64,000 nucleotides of DNA, taken from contig NZ_QMEK01000002.1 of assembly GCF_003390845.1 (NCBI RefSeq), forward strand, positions 186,001 to 250,000, read 5' to 3'. The position numbers and the translations under genes are program-made. The stretch's first letter is position 1. The number at the start of each line of letters is the position of its first letter. The notes below the pieces were generated by a model. The model was given only the letters and a program-made list of their open reading frames with translations, was not told the DNA's origin and made no database searches. This document shows positions 44,952 through 54,559 of this stretch, one piece after another. This DNA is from Tropicimonas sp. IMCC34043. GTDB taxonomy: Bacteria; Pseudomonadota; Alphaproteobacteria; Rhodobacterales; Rhodobacteraceae.

Positions 44952-45644
44952 CTAGCGCAAAAACCTGCGCCAGACGGCCGCGGGTCCGAGGCGGTCGAGC
45001 AGGCGGTCGTGCGCTGCGCGTTCGTCCTCGGTCAGACGCGGAGGCAGCGGGGCCGGGCGAGGCCGGGGGCGCCAGGCCGCCTGACCGTTGCTGCCTGCAT
45101 TCGCCGCGGAGGCGCCAAGCGCGAAATCGGGCTGCCGGCCACCGATCAGTTCAAGATAGACCTCTGCCAGGATCTCGCTGTCGAGCAGAGCGCCGTGCAG
45201 GGTGCGGGAAGAACTGTCGATGCCGAAGCGGCGGCAGAGCGCGTCGAGCGAGGCGGGCGAGCCCGGAAAGCGTTTTCGCGCGATCGCGAGGGTATCGAGC
45301 GCACGCTCCATCGGCAGCCGCGGCTGGCCTGCCCACTCGAGTTCGGCATTCAGGAACTTCATGTCGAAGCTCGCATTGTGGATCACCAGCCGTGCATCGT
45401 TGACGAAGGCAAGAAAGTCGGCCGCGATGGAGCGAAACACCGGCTTGTCGGCCAGAAATTCGGTGCTGAGCCCGTGGACATCGAACGCCTCGGTCGGCAT
45501 GTCGCGCTGCGGGTTTATGTACTGGTGATAGGTGCGGCCGGTTGGCACGTGGTTGTCGAGCTCGACACCGCCGATCTCGACAATGCGGTGGCCGTCGAAC
45601 GGGTCGAGCCCGGTGGTTTCGGTGTCGAGCACGATTTCACGCAT
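44952..45644 (-). CDS. dnaQ: DNA polymerase III epsilon subunit
   Basis: A 230-residue DEDDh exonuclease. Exo I is [28 protein letters not shown]. Exo II follows ([23 protein letters not shown]), then Exo [20 protein letters not shown] with the catalytic histidine and aspartate. The C-terminal 35 residues ([29 protein letters not shown]) should bind the alpha subunit. It proofreads for the replicative polymerase. The start at 45642-45644 overlaps coaE by 8 nt, and the longer frame upstream is coaE read out of frame. It is the last gene of maf-aroE-coaE-dnaQ. Confidence 0.95.
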   Translation of the reverse strand: MREIVLDTETTGLDPFDGHRIVEIGGVELDNHVPTGRTYHQYINPQRDMPTEAFDVHGLSTEFLADKPVFRSIAADFLAFVNDARLVIHNASFDMKFLNAELEWAGQPRLPMERALDTLAIARKRFPGSPASLDALCRRFGIDSSSRTLHGALLDSEILAEVYLELIGGRQPDFALGASAANAGSNGQAAWRPRPRPAPLPPRLTEDERAAHDRLLDRLGPAAVWRRFLR

Positions 45645-46233
45645 GAACCTTGCGCAGCCTTTCCAGAAGGGCCCGAACCTGGGCACGGGCGCCGTCAAGG
45701 GTCGAGGTTTCGATGATCTCGTCGGCGCGCAGGCGTTTTTCCTCGTCGGGAAGCTGACTTTCGAGGATGCGCCGGAACTGATGGGAGGTCATGCCCGGAC
45801 GGTCGAGCACGCGGCGCTGCTGCTCGGCGCGCGGCGCCGATACGACGACGGTCATGTCCATGTCCGCCTCGGCGCCGGTTTCGAACAGCAGCGGGATGTC
45901 GAGCAGCAGGATCGGCGCGGTCGCCGCGGCAACGAAAGCGGCGCGATCTTGCGCCACCAACGGGTGAACCACACGCTCGATCCGGCGCAACGCCGCCGGA
46001 TCCCGGGCAATCCAGGCCTTGAGCGCGTCGCGGCTGACCGCACCGTCCAGGATCGCGTCGGGGTGCAGCGCGCCGATCGGGCCGACGGCCGCACCGCCCC
46101 GGGCATAGAGCCGGTGGACCGCTTCGTCGGCATCCCAGACCGGCACGCCTTCTTCGGCGAACATGGCCGCGGTCGTCGACTTTCCCATGCCGATGGAGCC
46201 GGTCAGACCGATCAGGAACGGACGCCCGGTCAT
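45637..46233 (-). CDS. coaE: Dephospho-CoA kinase
   Basis: A 198-residue P-loop kinase. The Walker A is [18 protein letters not shown]. It has [51 protein letters not shown] and the lid [20 protein letters not shown]. It phosphorylates the 3'-OH of dephospho-CoA in the last step of CoA synthesis. The start overlaps the aroE stop as ATGA, and its end overlaps dnaQ by 8 nt. Confidence 0.96.
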   Translation of the reverse strand: MTGRPFLIGLTGSIGMGKSTTAAMFAEEGVPVWDADEAVHRLYARGGAAVGPIGALHPDAILDGAVSRDALKAWIARDPAALRRIERVVHPLVAQDRAAFVAAATAPILLLDIPLLFETGAEADMDMTVVVSAPRAEQQRRVLDRPGMTSHQFRRILESQLPDEEKRLRADEIIETSTLDGARAQVRALLERLRKVHA

Positions 46234-47063
46234 GACCCCAGGATCGCGGTGCGCAGGGTGTCGTCGACCTCGGGCCTGTGCCCGAACCAGCGCTCGAACG
46301 CCGGCACTGCCTGATGCAGCAGCATCCCGAGGCCGTCGACGGTGCGGCAGCCGCGGGCCTCGGCGGCTTGCAGCAGCGTGGTCCGGAGCGGGGTGTAGAC
46401 GAGGTCGGTGACCACCGCGGCGGCTTCGAGCCGGTCGAGCGGCACCCGGAACTCGGCCTTGCCGGTCATGCCAAGCGAAGTCGTGTTCACGACAGTACGG
46501 GCGCCGGGCAGCATTTCGGCCGCGCGGGCCCAGTCGTGAACCGTGATCCGCGGCCCGAACTCGACCCGCAGCGCCTCGGCCCGTGGCCGGGTGCGATTGG
46601 CCAGACGGATCTCGGGCACCCCGGCGTCGAGCAGGCTGGTGATCACGGCACGGGCCCCGCCGCCTGCGCCGAAGACGACCGCGGGGCCCGCGGCCGGATC
46701 CCAGTCGGGCGCATTCTGGCGCAGGTTGGCCAGAAAGCCGTAGCCGTCTGTATTGTCGGCGTGAATCCGGCCGTCCGGCTGAAAGATCAATGTGTTGGCC
46801 GCGCCGGCCAGCGCCGCGCGGTCGGTGACGTGATCGGCATATGCCAGCACGGATTCCTTGTGGGGAATGGTGACATTGGCGCCGACGAACCCCATGCGGG
46901 GCAGGGCACCCAACACCTCGCCCAGATCGGCCTCGGCCACGTCGAGCGGAACGTAATGGCCGCGCAGCCCGTAGGTGCGCAGCCAGTGGCCGTGGAGCCG
47001 CGGCGACAGCGAATGCGCCACCGGCGATCCGATAACGCCCGCGAGGGGGATCCTGTCATTCAT
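46230..47063 (-). CDS. aroE: Shikimate dehydrogenase
   Basis: A 277-residue AroE. The substrate site is [20 protein letters not shown] with the [11 protein letters not shown] lysine. [22 protein letters not shown] gives the catalytic Asp, and [25 protein letters not shown] the NADP site. [19 protein letters not shown] and [19 protein letters not shown] close the fold. It reduces 3-dehydroshikimate in aromatic amino acid synthesis. Both ends overlap neighbours by 4 nt (ATGA), so maf, aroE and coaE are translationally coupled. Confidence 0.96.
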   Translation of the reverse strand: MNDRIPLAGVIGSPVAHSLSPRLHGHWLRTYGLRGHYVPLDVAEADLGEVLGALPRMGFVGANVTIPHKESVLAYADHVTDRAALAGAANTLIFQPDGRIHADNTDGYGFLANLRQNAPDWDPAAGPAVVFGAGGGARAVITSLLDAGVPEIRLANRTRPRAEALRVEFGPRITVHDWARAAEMLPGARTVVNTTSLGMTGKAEFRVPLDRLEAAAVVTDLVYTPLRTTLLQAAEARGCRTVDGLGMLLHQAVPAFERWFGHRPEVDDTLRTAILGS

Positions 47064-47671
47064 GTCTCAATCATTCCCATGGCGGCAAGATGATCCAGAA
47101 GAGGCAGCAGCGGAAGCCCCAGAACGGTGAAGAAATCGCCGTCGATCCGGGTGAAGAGTCGCACGCCCTCGGCCTCGAGCATATAGGCGCCGACGCAGGC
47201 ACCGATCGCGGGCCAGTTTCGCGCCACATAGCTGTCGATATAGCCCTCGGAAAGCGGGCGCATGGTCAGGCGGGCGCGGGCGACATGGCGCCAGACCGCA
47301 CGCCCGCCGGCATGGAGGACGGCGGCGGAGTGCAGGGTGTGGCTGCGCCCGGAGAGTTCGGCAAGCTGGTCGCGCGCGGCCGCGGGGGTTTCGGGCTTGG
47401 TCAGGATGCGACCGTCGATGTCGAGGATCTGATCGCAACCAAGGACAAGCGCCTCGGGCCGTTTTGCCGCCACCCGCGCTGCCTTCAGCTCTGCCAGATG
47501 GTCGGCGACGTCACGCGGCGGTATCGCTTCGGCCTCGGCCGCCTGACGCAGCGCTTCCTCGTCGACCCGCGCCGACTGGACCTCGAAAAGCAGACCGGCG
47601 TTGCGCAGCAGCCGGGCACGAACCTCGGACCCCGAGGCCAGGACGAGCGGTGGCGCGGTCGGTGCGGTCAT
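47060..47671 (-). CDS. maf: Maf-family nucleotide pyrophosphatase
   Basis: A 203-residue Maf protein. It has PPLVLASGSEVRARLLRNAG, LKAARVAAKRPEALVLGCDQILDIDGRILTKPETPAAARDQL and AYMLEAEGVRLFTRIDGDFFTVLGLPLLPLL. The CDQ in place of the canonical ADT suggests the YceF-like subclass, which prefers m7GTP, although this is not tested. It houseclean-hydrolyses modified NTPs. It is the first gene leftward from the putative origin. A DnaA-box-like TGTGGAAAA starts 12 nt upstream of its start codon. Confidence 0.92.
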   Translation of the reverse strand: MTAPTAPPLVLASGSEVRARLLRNAGLLFEVQSARVDEEALRQAAEAEAIPPRDVADHLAELKAARVAAKRPEALVLGCDQILDIDGRILTKPETPAAARDQLAELSGRSHTLHSAAVLHAGGRAVWRHVARARLTMRPLSEGYIDSYVARNWPAIGACVGAYMLEAEGVRLFTRIDGDFFTVLGLPLLPLLDHLAAMGMIET

Positions 47672-48080
47672 GTGCGGATCCCTGTGGAAAACCCCGGTAT
47701 GGGCGGCGGAGATCTTGTGGCCCGAATGGGACAGAATTGCCAGCACGGCGACTTGCGGTGAACAACCGCAGATTCCGAAGCCGTTGATACAGGGTGGAGA
47801 TCGTTGTTCGCGGGGGTGGAACAAGTTGGCTTATCCCGCCGACCGGAACGGCTGTCTTTCGGTTATCCCCAGGATTTGGTGACTTACAAGTATTTGATAA
47901 TATTATTATTTACCGAAACTATCCAAAGATCCGCAGAGGGGCCGCGCAGACACGCAGACGTTGAACAAAGTTGTGGAGAATATCGCAATCCACATAGCCA
48001 CAGGGCCTACAACAACAACAACCTTTTTTCTTTCTATCCTTGTTTCTATAGAGGGGGCGGCAACACGAAGGATGAAAACG
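47672..48080. other. oriC: Putative chromosomal replication origin (oriC)
   Basis: A 409-bp gene-free interval between leftward maf and rightward hemJ, the largest gap in the window. DnaA-box-like 9-mers are TGTGGAAAA (47683-47691), TTATCCCCA (47863-47871), TGTGGAGAA (47972-47980) and the weaker CAATCCACA (47986-47994). A strongly AT-rich block (47891-47912, TATTTGATAATATTATTATT) can serve as the unwinding element. CAAGTATTTGATA (47887-47899) fits the IHF consensus exactly. Gene order on both sides matches alphaproteobacterial origin regions. Genes point away on both sides for several kb, and two parS sites lie within 5.2 kb. Confidence 0.8.
47887..47899 (-). promoter_or_regulatory. IHF consensus site in oriC
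   Basis: The complement of CAAGTATTTGATA reads TATCAAATACTTG and matches WATCAANNNNTTR at every fixed position. It abuts the AT-rich block of the putative origin. Confidence 0.6.
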
Positions 48081-48533
48081 ATGCTTAGCGACTTTCTGGC
48101 GGACACTTACCTCTGGTCAAAGTCGCTGCACGTCATCTCGGTGATTTCCTGGATGGCGGGGTTGTTCTATCTGCCACGGCTTTACGTGCATCACTCCGAG
48201 CAGACGACGGCTGGCACAGAGATCGACGCGACGTTCCAGATGATGGAACTCAAGCTTCTGAAATTGATCATGAATCCGTCGATGATCGCGACCTGGGTCT
48301 TTGGATTGGCGCTGGTCTTCACACCCGGCATCGTCGACTGGAGCTCGCTCTGGCCCTGGACCAAGGCTGCGGCGGTGCTGGCGATGACCTGGTTTCACAT
48401 GTGGCTGGCGATGCGACGCAAGGACTTCGTGCGCGGAGATTTCCGGGTCTCGGGCCGGACCTATCGGTGGATGAACGAGCTGCCGACGGTGCTGATGATC
48501 ATCATCGTTTTCTCGGTGATCCTGCGGTTCTGA
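48081..48533 (+). CDS. hemJ: Protoporphyrinogen oxidase HemJ
   Basis: A 150-residue membrane protein with four helices. It starts DFLADTYLWSKSLHVISVISWMAGLFYLPRLYVHH and contains LMNPSMIATWVFGLAL-like and WFHMWLAMRRKDFV segments, the HemJ (UPF0093) signature with the conserved His and Lys residues. It oxidises protoporphyrinogen IX for heme and bacteriochlorophyll. The ATG at 48081 has GAAGGA 8 nt upstream, and an in-frame ATG at 48072 overlaps that RBS. It is the first gene rightward from the putative origin, followed by rho 128 nt on. Confidence 0.93.
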   Translation: MLSDFLADTYLWSKSLHVISVISWMAGLFYLPRLYVHHSEQTTAGTEIDATFQMMELKLLKLIMNPSMIATWVFGLALVFTPGIVDWSSLWPWTKAAAVLAMTWFHMWLAMRRKDFVRGDFRVSGRTYRWMNELPTVLMIIIVFSVILRF

Positions 48534-48661
48534 AGCGCGCCAAAGCGCAGGCCATTGACTTCGTCGTTCGTCCTGCCTAGATGGGCGGCTAATGGCTATC
48601 CTGCCAGGACTCTCCAAGACATATACCAATGGCCGGACCACGGCCGAGGACTATTCCCCTG

Positions 48662-49933
48662 ATGCCCGAATTCTCGCTTACCCTGTCCGATCTGAAAGCC
48701 AAAACTCCCGCTGACCTTCTGGCGATGGCCGAAGAGCTTGAGATCGACAACGCCTCGACGATGCGCAAGGGGGACATGATGTTCTCCATCCTCAAGGAGC
48801 GCGCCGAGGACGGTTGGGAGATCTCCGGCGATGGTGTTCTGGAGGTCATGCAGGACGGGTTCGGATTTCTGCGCTCGCCTGAGGCGAATTATCTGCCCGG
48901 TCCCGACGACATCTATCTGTCGCCCGACATGATCCGCCAGCACTCGCTGCGCACCGGCGACACCGTCGATGGGGTGATCCAGGCGCCGCGCGAGAACGAG
49001 CGATATTTCTGCATGACGAAGGTGACGACGATCAACTTCGAATCGCCGGAGCGCGCACGTCACAAGATCAACTTCGACAACCTGACGCCGCTCTATCCCG
49101 ACGAACGGATGACGATGGAGATCGAAGACCCCACGATCCGCGATCGGTCCGCCCGGATCATCGACCTGGTGGCGCCGATCGGCAAGGGACAGCGGAGCCT
49201 GATCGTGGCACCGCCGCGGACCGGCAAGACCGTGCTGCTGCAAAACATCGCCAATTCGATCGAGAAGAACCACCCGGAATGCTATCTGATCGTCCTGCTG
49301 ATCGACGAGCGGCCCGAGGAAGTCACCGACATGCAGCGCAGCGTGAAGGGCGAGGTGATTTCCTCGACCTTCGACGAGCCGGCCACACGGCACGTTGCGG
49401 TCAGCGAGATGGTGATCGAAAAGGCCAAGCGGCTGGTCGAGCATAAACGAGATGTTGTGATCCTTCTCGATTCGATCACAAGACTTGGTAGAGCTTACAA
49501 CACTGTGGTGCCATCTTCGGGCAAGGTCCTGACCGGCGGCGTCGATGCGAACGCGCTGCAGCGTCCCAAGCGCTTCTTCGGTGCGGCCCGGAATATCGAG
49601 GAGGGCGGATCGCTGACCATCATCGCGACGGCGCTGATCGACACCGGCAGCCGCATGGACGAAGTGATCTTCGAGGAATTCAAGGGCACCGGCAACTCCG
49701 AGATCGTGCTCGACCGCAAGGTCGCCGACAAGCGCGTGTTCCCGGCCATGGATATCCTGAAGTCTGGCACGCGGAAGGAAGAGTTGCTGGTCGACAAGGG
49801 CGATCTGCAAAAGACCTTCGTGCTGCGACGGATCCTGAATCCGATGGGGACGACGGATGCGATCGAGTTCCTGATTTCCAAGCTGAAGCAGACAAAGAGC
49901 AACGCCGATTTCTTCGATTCGATGAATACCTGA
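48662..49933 (+). CDS. rho: Transcription termination factor Rho
   Basis: A 423-residue Rho. The N-terminal helical part is [27 protein letters not shown]. The cold-shock-like RNA-binding domain has [29 protein letters not shown]. Walker A is [15 protein letters not shown], Walker [18 protein letters not shown], and the Q- and R-loops follow ([42 protein letters not shown]). The homohexamer terminates untranslated transcripts. It stands between hemJ and mnmE in the conserved origin-proximal order. The start at 48662 is chosen by homology over the upstream in-frame ATG at 48629. Confidence 0.97.
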   Translation: MPEFSLTLSDLKAKTPADLLAMAEELEIDNASTMRKGDMMFSILKERAEDGWEISGDGVLEVMQDGFGFLRSPEANYLPGPDDIYLSPDMIRQHSLRTGDTVDGVIQAPRENERYFCMTKVTTINFESPERARHKINFDNLTPLYPDERMTMEIEDPTIRDRSARIIDLVAPIGKGQRSLIVAPPRTGKTVLLQNIANSIEKNHPECYLIVLLIDERPEEVTDMQRSVKGEVISSTFDEPATRHVAVSEMVIEKAKRLVEHKRDVVILLDSITRLGRAYNTVVPSSGKVLTGGVDANALQRPKRFFGAARNIEEGGSLTIIATALIDTGSRMDEVIFEEFKGTGNSEIVLDRKVADKRVFPAMDILKSGTRKEELLVDKGDLQKTFVLRRILNPMGTTDAIEFLISKLKQTKSNADFFDSMNT

Positions 49934-49961
49934 TCGACGTCAGAGTACCCCGGAGACCGTT

Positions 49962-51242
49962 ATGGACACGATTTTCGCCCTGGCAACGGCGCCTGGCCGT
50001 GCCGGGGTAGCCGTCGTGCGTGTATCGGGTCCGGCCGCCTGGACCGCGTGCGAGGCGCTGGCCGGACGTTTGCCGCGCCCGCGTCTGGCCAGCCTGTGCC
50101 GGCTGCACGAGGGCGGGGAGCTGATCGACGAGGCGCTGGTTCTGGTGTTCGAGTCTGGCAGCAGCTTTACCGGCGATCCAGTGGTGGAATTTCAGACCCA
50201 TGGCAGCGTTGCGGTTGTGAACCGTCTGCTCGCGGCATTGTCGCGAATCGACGGCTTGCGGCCGGCAGAGGCGGGGGAGTTCACTCGGCGGGCGCTGGAA
50301 AACGAGCGGCTCGATCTGGCGCGGGTCGAAGGACTGGCCGATCTGATCGAGGCAGAAACCGAGGCGCAGCGGCGTCAGGCGATGCGGCTGTTCGAGGGGG
50401 ATCTTGGCAAGCGCGTCGAGGATTGGCGCGCGCGGCTGCTGCGGGCGGCGGCTCTTGTCGAGGCGGGGATCGATTTTGCCGACGAGGAGATCCCGCAGGA
50501 TATCTGGCCCGAGGTTGCGGCGCTGGTTCAGCGGCTGATCGCCGACTTTTCTGCCGAGATTGCCGGGATCGGCACAGCAGAGCGGCTGCGGCACGGATTC
50601 GAGGTCGCCATCGTCGGCGCCCCCAACGTGGGAAAATCGACGCTCTTGAACCGGTTGGCGGGACGCGAGGCGGCGATTACCTCGGAATTCGCCGGTACGA
50701 CGCGGGATGTGATCGAGGTTCGCATGGATCTGGGTGGCCTGCCGGTGACACTCCTTGATACCGCTGGGCTGCGGGAAACCGAGGATGTCATCGAGGCAAT
50801 CGGGGTGACGCGCGCGCGGGAACGGGCCGAGGCGGCGGACCTGCGACTGTTTCTTGGGGGCGAAGATCTGGGAATTTCGTTGCAGGCCGGGGATATCCTG
50901 GTCGCACCCAAGGCCGATCTTCAGCCGGGCGGCGGTGGCCTGCGGGTTTCCGGGCGGACGGGCGAGGGGGTCGATGCGCTGCTGGCCGAAATTCAACGGG
51001 AATTGTCCGACCGACTTGGCGCGACCCAGACGGCTGTTCGGCTCCGCCATGGCGAGGCGTTGGTGCGGGCAGTGACGGCTTTGGACTCCGCGACCGAGCT
51101 GCTATATATGCCCGAGGACGTGGCAGAGTTGATCGCTGAGCAGATACGGCAGGCCATCCGGGCGGTGGATTCGCTGGTCGGGCGGATCGGGGTCGAGGAC
51201 GTGCTGGGCGAGATCTTCGCGAGCTTCTGCATCGGAAAGTAG
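49962..51242 (+). CDS. mnmE: tRNA modification GTPase MnmE
   Basis: A 426-residue MnmE. The folate-binding N-domain has [25 protein letters not shown] and the [29 protein letters not shown] motif. The inserted G domain has [35 protein letters not shown] and LLDTAGLRE. The C-terminus ends FCIGK with the conserved catalytic cysteine. It forms the 5-carboxymethylaminomethyl-U34 modification with MnmG, whose gene starts 2 nt after its stop. Confidence 0.97.
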   Translation: MDTIFALATAPGRAGVAVVRVSGPAAWTACEALAGRLPRPRLASLCRLHEGGELIDEALVLVFESGSSFTGDPVVEFQTHGSVAVVNRLLAALSRIDGLRPAEAGEFTRRALENERLDLARVEGLADLIEAETEAQRRQAMRLFEGDLGKRVEDWRARLLRAAALVEAGIDFADEEIPQDIWPEVAALVQRLIADFSAEIAGIGTAERLRHGFEVAIVGAPNVGKSTLLNRLAGREAAITSEFAGTTRDVIEVRMDLGGLPVTLLDTAGLRETEDVIEAIGVTRARERAEAADLRLFLGGEDLGISLQAGDILVAPKADLQPGGGGLRVSGRTGEGVDALLAEIQRELSDRLGATQTAVRLRHGEALVRAVTALDSATELLYMPEDVAELIAEQIRQAIRAVDSLVGRIGVEDVLGEIFASFCIGK

Positions 51243-51244
51243 GA

Positions 51245-53116
51245 TTGTTTCACGTGAAACACGATTTTGACGTCATCGTGGTCGGCGGCGGCCATGCGGG
51301 ATGCGATGCGGCGGCCGCGGCAGCGCGGGCGGGGGCAAGCGTTGCGCTTGTGACCTTGAAGCTGCAGGACCTGGGCACAATGTCGTGTAACCCGGCGATC
51401 GGGGGCCTGGGAAAAGGCCACCTGGTACGGGAAATCGACGCGCTCGACGGCCTTATGGGGCGGGTCGCCGACCGCGCCGGAATCCAGTTCCGGCTGTTGA
51501 ATCGCAAGAAGGGCCCGGCTGTCCAAGGGCCACGTTCCCAGGCGGACCGCAAGCTCTATCGCGCTGCGATGACGCAGGAAATTACAGAATATCAAAGGCT
51601 TACTGTGATAGAGGGCGAGGTTGCAAGCCTGGTCCTGGATGGTCGGACCCTGCGTGGCGTCAGATTCGGAGACGATGCCGAGGTTACGGCAAGGGCAGTG
51701 GTTCTGACGACGGGGACATTTCTGAATGGCCTCATCCATATTGGCGACGAGAAATCGCCCGGCGGGCGCATGGGCGGCCGTCCGTCGATCGGATTGGCTG
51801 AACAGATCAAGTCCATGGGCCTTGCCACGGGCCGATTGAAGACCGGGACTCCCCCACGCCTTGACGGGCGGACCATCGACTGGGACGGGCTGGAAGAACA
51901 GTCTGGCGACGACGATCCGGCGATGTTCTCGTTTCTGTCCTCGGGGCCGGTCGCCCGACAGATTTCCTGCCGCATTACCCACACGAATGAACGCACCCAC
52001 GACATCATCCGGCAGAATCTGTCGCGATCAGCGATGTATGGCGGGCATATCGAAGGGGTGGGTCCGCGCTATTGTCCCTCGATCGAGGACAAGGTCGTCC
52101 GATTCTCTGAAAAGGCCTCGCACCAGATCTTTCTGGAGCCCGAAGGGCTGGATGATCCGACGATCTATCCGAACGGTATCTCGACCTCACTGCCGCAGGA
52201 TGTGCAGGAAGCCTATGTGCGCTCGATCCGCGGGCTCGAAAATGTAGCGATCCTGCAGCCGGGCTACGCCATCGAGTACGACTATCTCGATCCCAGGGGC
52301 CTCGATCTGACGCTCGCACTGAAAGACCACGAGGGCATTTTTCTCGCCGGGCAGATCAATGGCACGACGGGCTATGAGGAAGCCGCAGCACAAGGTCTTG
52401 TGGCGGGACTCAACGCAGCACGCTTTGCCTTGGGTCAGGATCCGGCGCAGCTGCAGCGATCCGACAGCTATATCGGCGTGATGATCGACGATCTCGTCAC
52501 TCAGGGCGTCTCCGAACCCTATCGAATGTTCACCTCGCGGGCCGAATACCGGCTGTCCTTGCGTGCGGACAATGCAGATCAGCGTCTGACACCGCTCGGA
52601 ATCGCATGGGATCTGGTCTCGGACGCACGGAAGCGGGCGTTCGACGCCAAATTGGAGCGGATAGATGCGGCCCGTGAGATACTGGGAGAGATTTCGGTAT
52701 CGTCTCGGGCGTTGAACGGCGCCGGGATCCGGGTCAATCCCGATGGTCCGCGCCGCAATGCGTTGGAATCCCTGGCGCTTCCCGGCGCGGGGATTGGGGC
52801 GCTGACGCAGCTGGTTCCGGAACTTGCGGGTTTCGATCCTGTCACTCTGGAGCAGATCGGCCGCGATGCGATGTACGAATCCTACCTTCAGCGGCAGCGC
52901 AAGGACGTCGAAGCGCTGCAGCGCGACGAATCCTGGGAGATTCCGGGCGATTTTCGCTACGAGGACCTCCAGGGGTTGTCTGCCGAGTTGCAGGGCAAGT
53001 TGAAACGGGTCAAGCCGCGCACATTGGCGCACGCGGGTCGGATCGAAGGGATGACGCCGGCCGCCCTGACCCTGATCCTTGCCCATCTGCGACGTGGGGA
53101 GCGAAAACGTGCCTGA
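51245..53116 (+). CDS. mnmG: tRNA modification enzyme MnmG (GidA)
   Basis: A 623-residue FAD protein. It starts [29 protein letters not shown] and has [59 protein letters not shown] and the [31 protein letters not shown] cluster. The start is TTG at 51245 by convention for the FHVKH extension, and GTG at 51254 is possible. The first codons are created by a parS site (51246-51261). It pairs with MnmE. Its end overlaps rsmG by 8 nt. Confidence 0.96.
   Translation: MFHVKHDFDVIVVGGGHAGCDAAAAAARAGASVALVTLKLQDLGTMSCNPAIGGLGKGHLVREIDALDGLMGRVADRAGIQFRLLNRKKGPAVQGPRSQADRKLYRAAMTQEITEYQRLTVIEGEVASLVLDGRTLRGVRFGDDAEVTARAVVLTTGTFLNGLIHIGDEKSPGGRMGGRPSIGLAEQIKSMGLATGRLKTGTPPRLDGRTIDWDGLEEQSGDDDPAMFSFLSSGPVARQISCRITHTNERTHDIIRQNLSRSAMYGGHIEGVGPRYCPSIEDKVVRFSEKASHQIFLEPEGLDDPTIYPNGISTSLPQDVQEAYVRSIRGLENVAILQPGYAIEYDYLDPRGLDLTLALKDHEGIFLAGQINGTTGYEEAAAQGLVAGLNAARFALGQDPAQLQRSDSYIGVMIDDLVTQGVSEPYRMFTSRAEYRLSLRADNADQRLTPLGIAWDLVSDARKRAFDAKLERIDAAREILGEISVSSRALNGAGIRVNPDGPRRNALESLALPGAGIGALTQLVPELAGFDPVTLEQIGRDAMYESYLQRQRKDVEALQRDESWEIPGDFRYEDLQGLSAELQGKLKRVKPRTLAHAGRIEGMTPAALTLILAHLRRGERKRA
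51246..51261. promoter_or_regulatory. parS: parS site 1, at the 5' end of mnmG
   Basis: TGTTTCACGTGAAACA is a perfect 16-bp palindrome identical to the chromosomal parS consensus bound by ParB. It lies 3.2 kb from the putative origin and encodes the FHVKH start of MnmG. parB is at 54560-55471. Confidence 0.93.
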
Positions 53117-53741
53117 TCTGGCTTTGAGCCTCGAAAGGCACCTCGGTCTGTCTGTTTCACGTGAAACACTCGAACGGCTGACCATCCATCTGGAATTGCT
53201 GGAGAAGTGGAATCCAAGGATCAACCTTGTTTCCCGCGCGACCTTGCCCGAGGCTTGGCAACGCCATGTCCTCGATTCTGCGCAAGTATTTCAGTTCTCT
53301 CCGGCCTCCGGGGGGCTTTGGCTGGATTTTGGCACGGGCGGCGGTTTCCCCGGGCTCGTTTGCGCCATCCTTGCGGCCGAACTGCACCCCGATCTCGCCT
53401 ATACCTTCGTCGAAAGCGACGGGCGCAAGGCGGCATTCCTGCATCAGGTGCTTGCCGCAACGGGACTTCGGGCAGAGATTCGCGCAGACCGTATTGAGGC
53501 GGTGCCGCCGCAGGCAGCCCGGATCGTTTCGGCCCGTGCTGTTGCAGCCTTGCCGAGCCTTTTGGCCTATGCGCAGCCGCATCTGGCGCCGGGAGGGACA
53601 TGCCTGTTCCCCAAGGGCGCCAATCATGACGAAGAAATAGCACTGGCGCGGCAACACTGGCGCTTCAAGCTCAGCAAGAAGCCGAGTATAACGGAAGACA
53701 AGGCGGTCATCCTTGTACTTGGAGATATCGAGCGTGTCTGA
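53109..53741 (+). CDS. rsmG: 16S rRNA (guanine527-N7)-methyltransferase RsmG
   Basis: A 210-residue RsmG/GidB. The GTG at 53109-53111 overlaps the mnmG stop by 8 nt. It carries [25 protein letters not shown], the SAM-binding [33 protein letters not shown] and [16 protein letters not shown]. It methylates G527 in the 530 loop of 16S rRNA. A second parS site lies in codons about 15-20 and encodes VSRE(T). The end overlaps parA by 8 nt in GTGTCTGA. Confidence 0.95.
   Translation: MPDLALSLERHLGLSVSRETLERLTIHLELLEKWNPRINLVSRATLPEAWQRHVLDSAQVFQFSPASGGLWLDFGTGGGFPGLVCAILAAELHPDLAYTFVESDGRKAAFLHQVLAATGLRAEIRADRIEAVPPQAARIVSARAVAALPSLLAYAQPHLAPGGTCLFPKGANHDEEIALARQHWRFKLSKKPSITEDKAVILVLGDIERV
53153..53168. 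promoter_or_regulatory. parS: parS site 2, inside rsmG
   Basis: TGTTTCACGTGAAACA is identical to parS site 1, 1.9 kb further on. It lies in the 5' part of rsmG and encodes part of LSVSRETL. Two exact 16-bp copies flanking mnmG give ParB a natural loading region beside parAB. Confidence 0.93.
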
Positions 53742-54549
53742 GACCTCCCGGTCCAAGGGACCAAAGATCATTGCCGTCGTGAACCAGAAGGGTGGCGTCG
53801 GCAAGACGACGACCGCGATCAATCTTGGTGCGGCGTTTGTCGAACGCGGTCAAAGGGTGCTGATCGTCGATCTGGACCCGCAAGGGAACGCGTCGACCGG
53901 GCTCGGGATCGAGCGGTCCGAACGCGAGAAGACAACGTACGATCTTTTGCTCGACAATGTCCCTTTGGGCGAGGTCTTGCGGCCAACCGACGTCGAAGGC
54001 CTATATATTGCGCCTTCAACCACCGATCTCAGCTCTGCCGACATCGAACTGGTTTCGAACGAGCGCCGCAGTTTCCTTTTGCATGACGCGCTTCGTGCGG
54101 CCGAGGTGGCGGGATTCGGCCTCGATCATATCCTGATCGACTGCCCGCCGTCGCTGAACCTGCTGACCGTCAATGCCATGGTCGCGGCGCATTCCGTTCT
54201 GGTGCCGCTGCAAAGCGAGTTCTTTGCCCTCGAAGGCCTGTCGCAACTGATGCTGACCCTGCGCGAGGTTCGGGCCAGTGCCAATCCCGAGCTACGGATC
54301 GAAGGCGTGCTGCTGACCATGTATGACAGTCGCAACAATCTGTCCCAGCAGGTCGAGGAGGATGCGCGCGCCGCACTCGGCAATCTGGTGTTCCGCACCC
54401 GTGTTCCGCGCAATGTCCGGCTCAGCGAGGCGCCAAGTTTCGCCAAATCGGTGCTGGAATATGATACCATGTCGAAGGGTAGCGTCGCCTATCGGGCCTT
54501 GGCCCATGAAATGATCGAACGGGGCATTGCAGCGACCCCGGCGGTGTGA
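53734..54549 (+). CDS. parA: Chromosome partitioning ATPase ParA
   Basis: A 271-residue ParA/Soj ATPase. The deviant Walker A is VVNQKGGVGKTTTAINLGAAF. It has VLIVDLDPQGNASTGLGI, ILIDCPPSLNLLTVNAM and the PLQSEFFALEGLSQLMLTL helix, then VPRNVRLSEAPSFAKSVLEYD. The GTG at 53734-53736 overlaps rsmG, and the longer upstream frame is rsmG out of frame. It moves ParB-parS complexes over the nucleoid. parB follows 10 nt downstream. Confidence 0.97.
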   Translation: MSETSRSKGPKIIAVVNQKGGVGKTTTAINLGAAFVERGQRVLIVDLDPQGNASTGLGIERSEREKTTYDLLLDNVPLGEVLRPTDVEGLYIAPSTTDLSSADIELVSNERRSFLLHDALRAAEVAGFGLDHILIDCPPSLNLLTVNAMVAAHSVLVPLQSEFFALEGLSQLMLTLREVRASANPELRIEGVLLTMYDSRNNLSQQVEEDARAALGNLVFRTRVPRNVRLSEAPSFAKSVLEYDTMSKGSVAYRALAHEMIERGIAATPAV

Positions 54550-54559
54550 GGAGGGCAGA

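Noticed and set aside
47961-48080. N-terminal extension of HemJ into the origin region
   Set aside because: The upstream in-frame codons give a Thr-rich segment without conservation, while GAAGGA 8 nt before 48081 marks the proper start.
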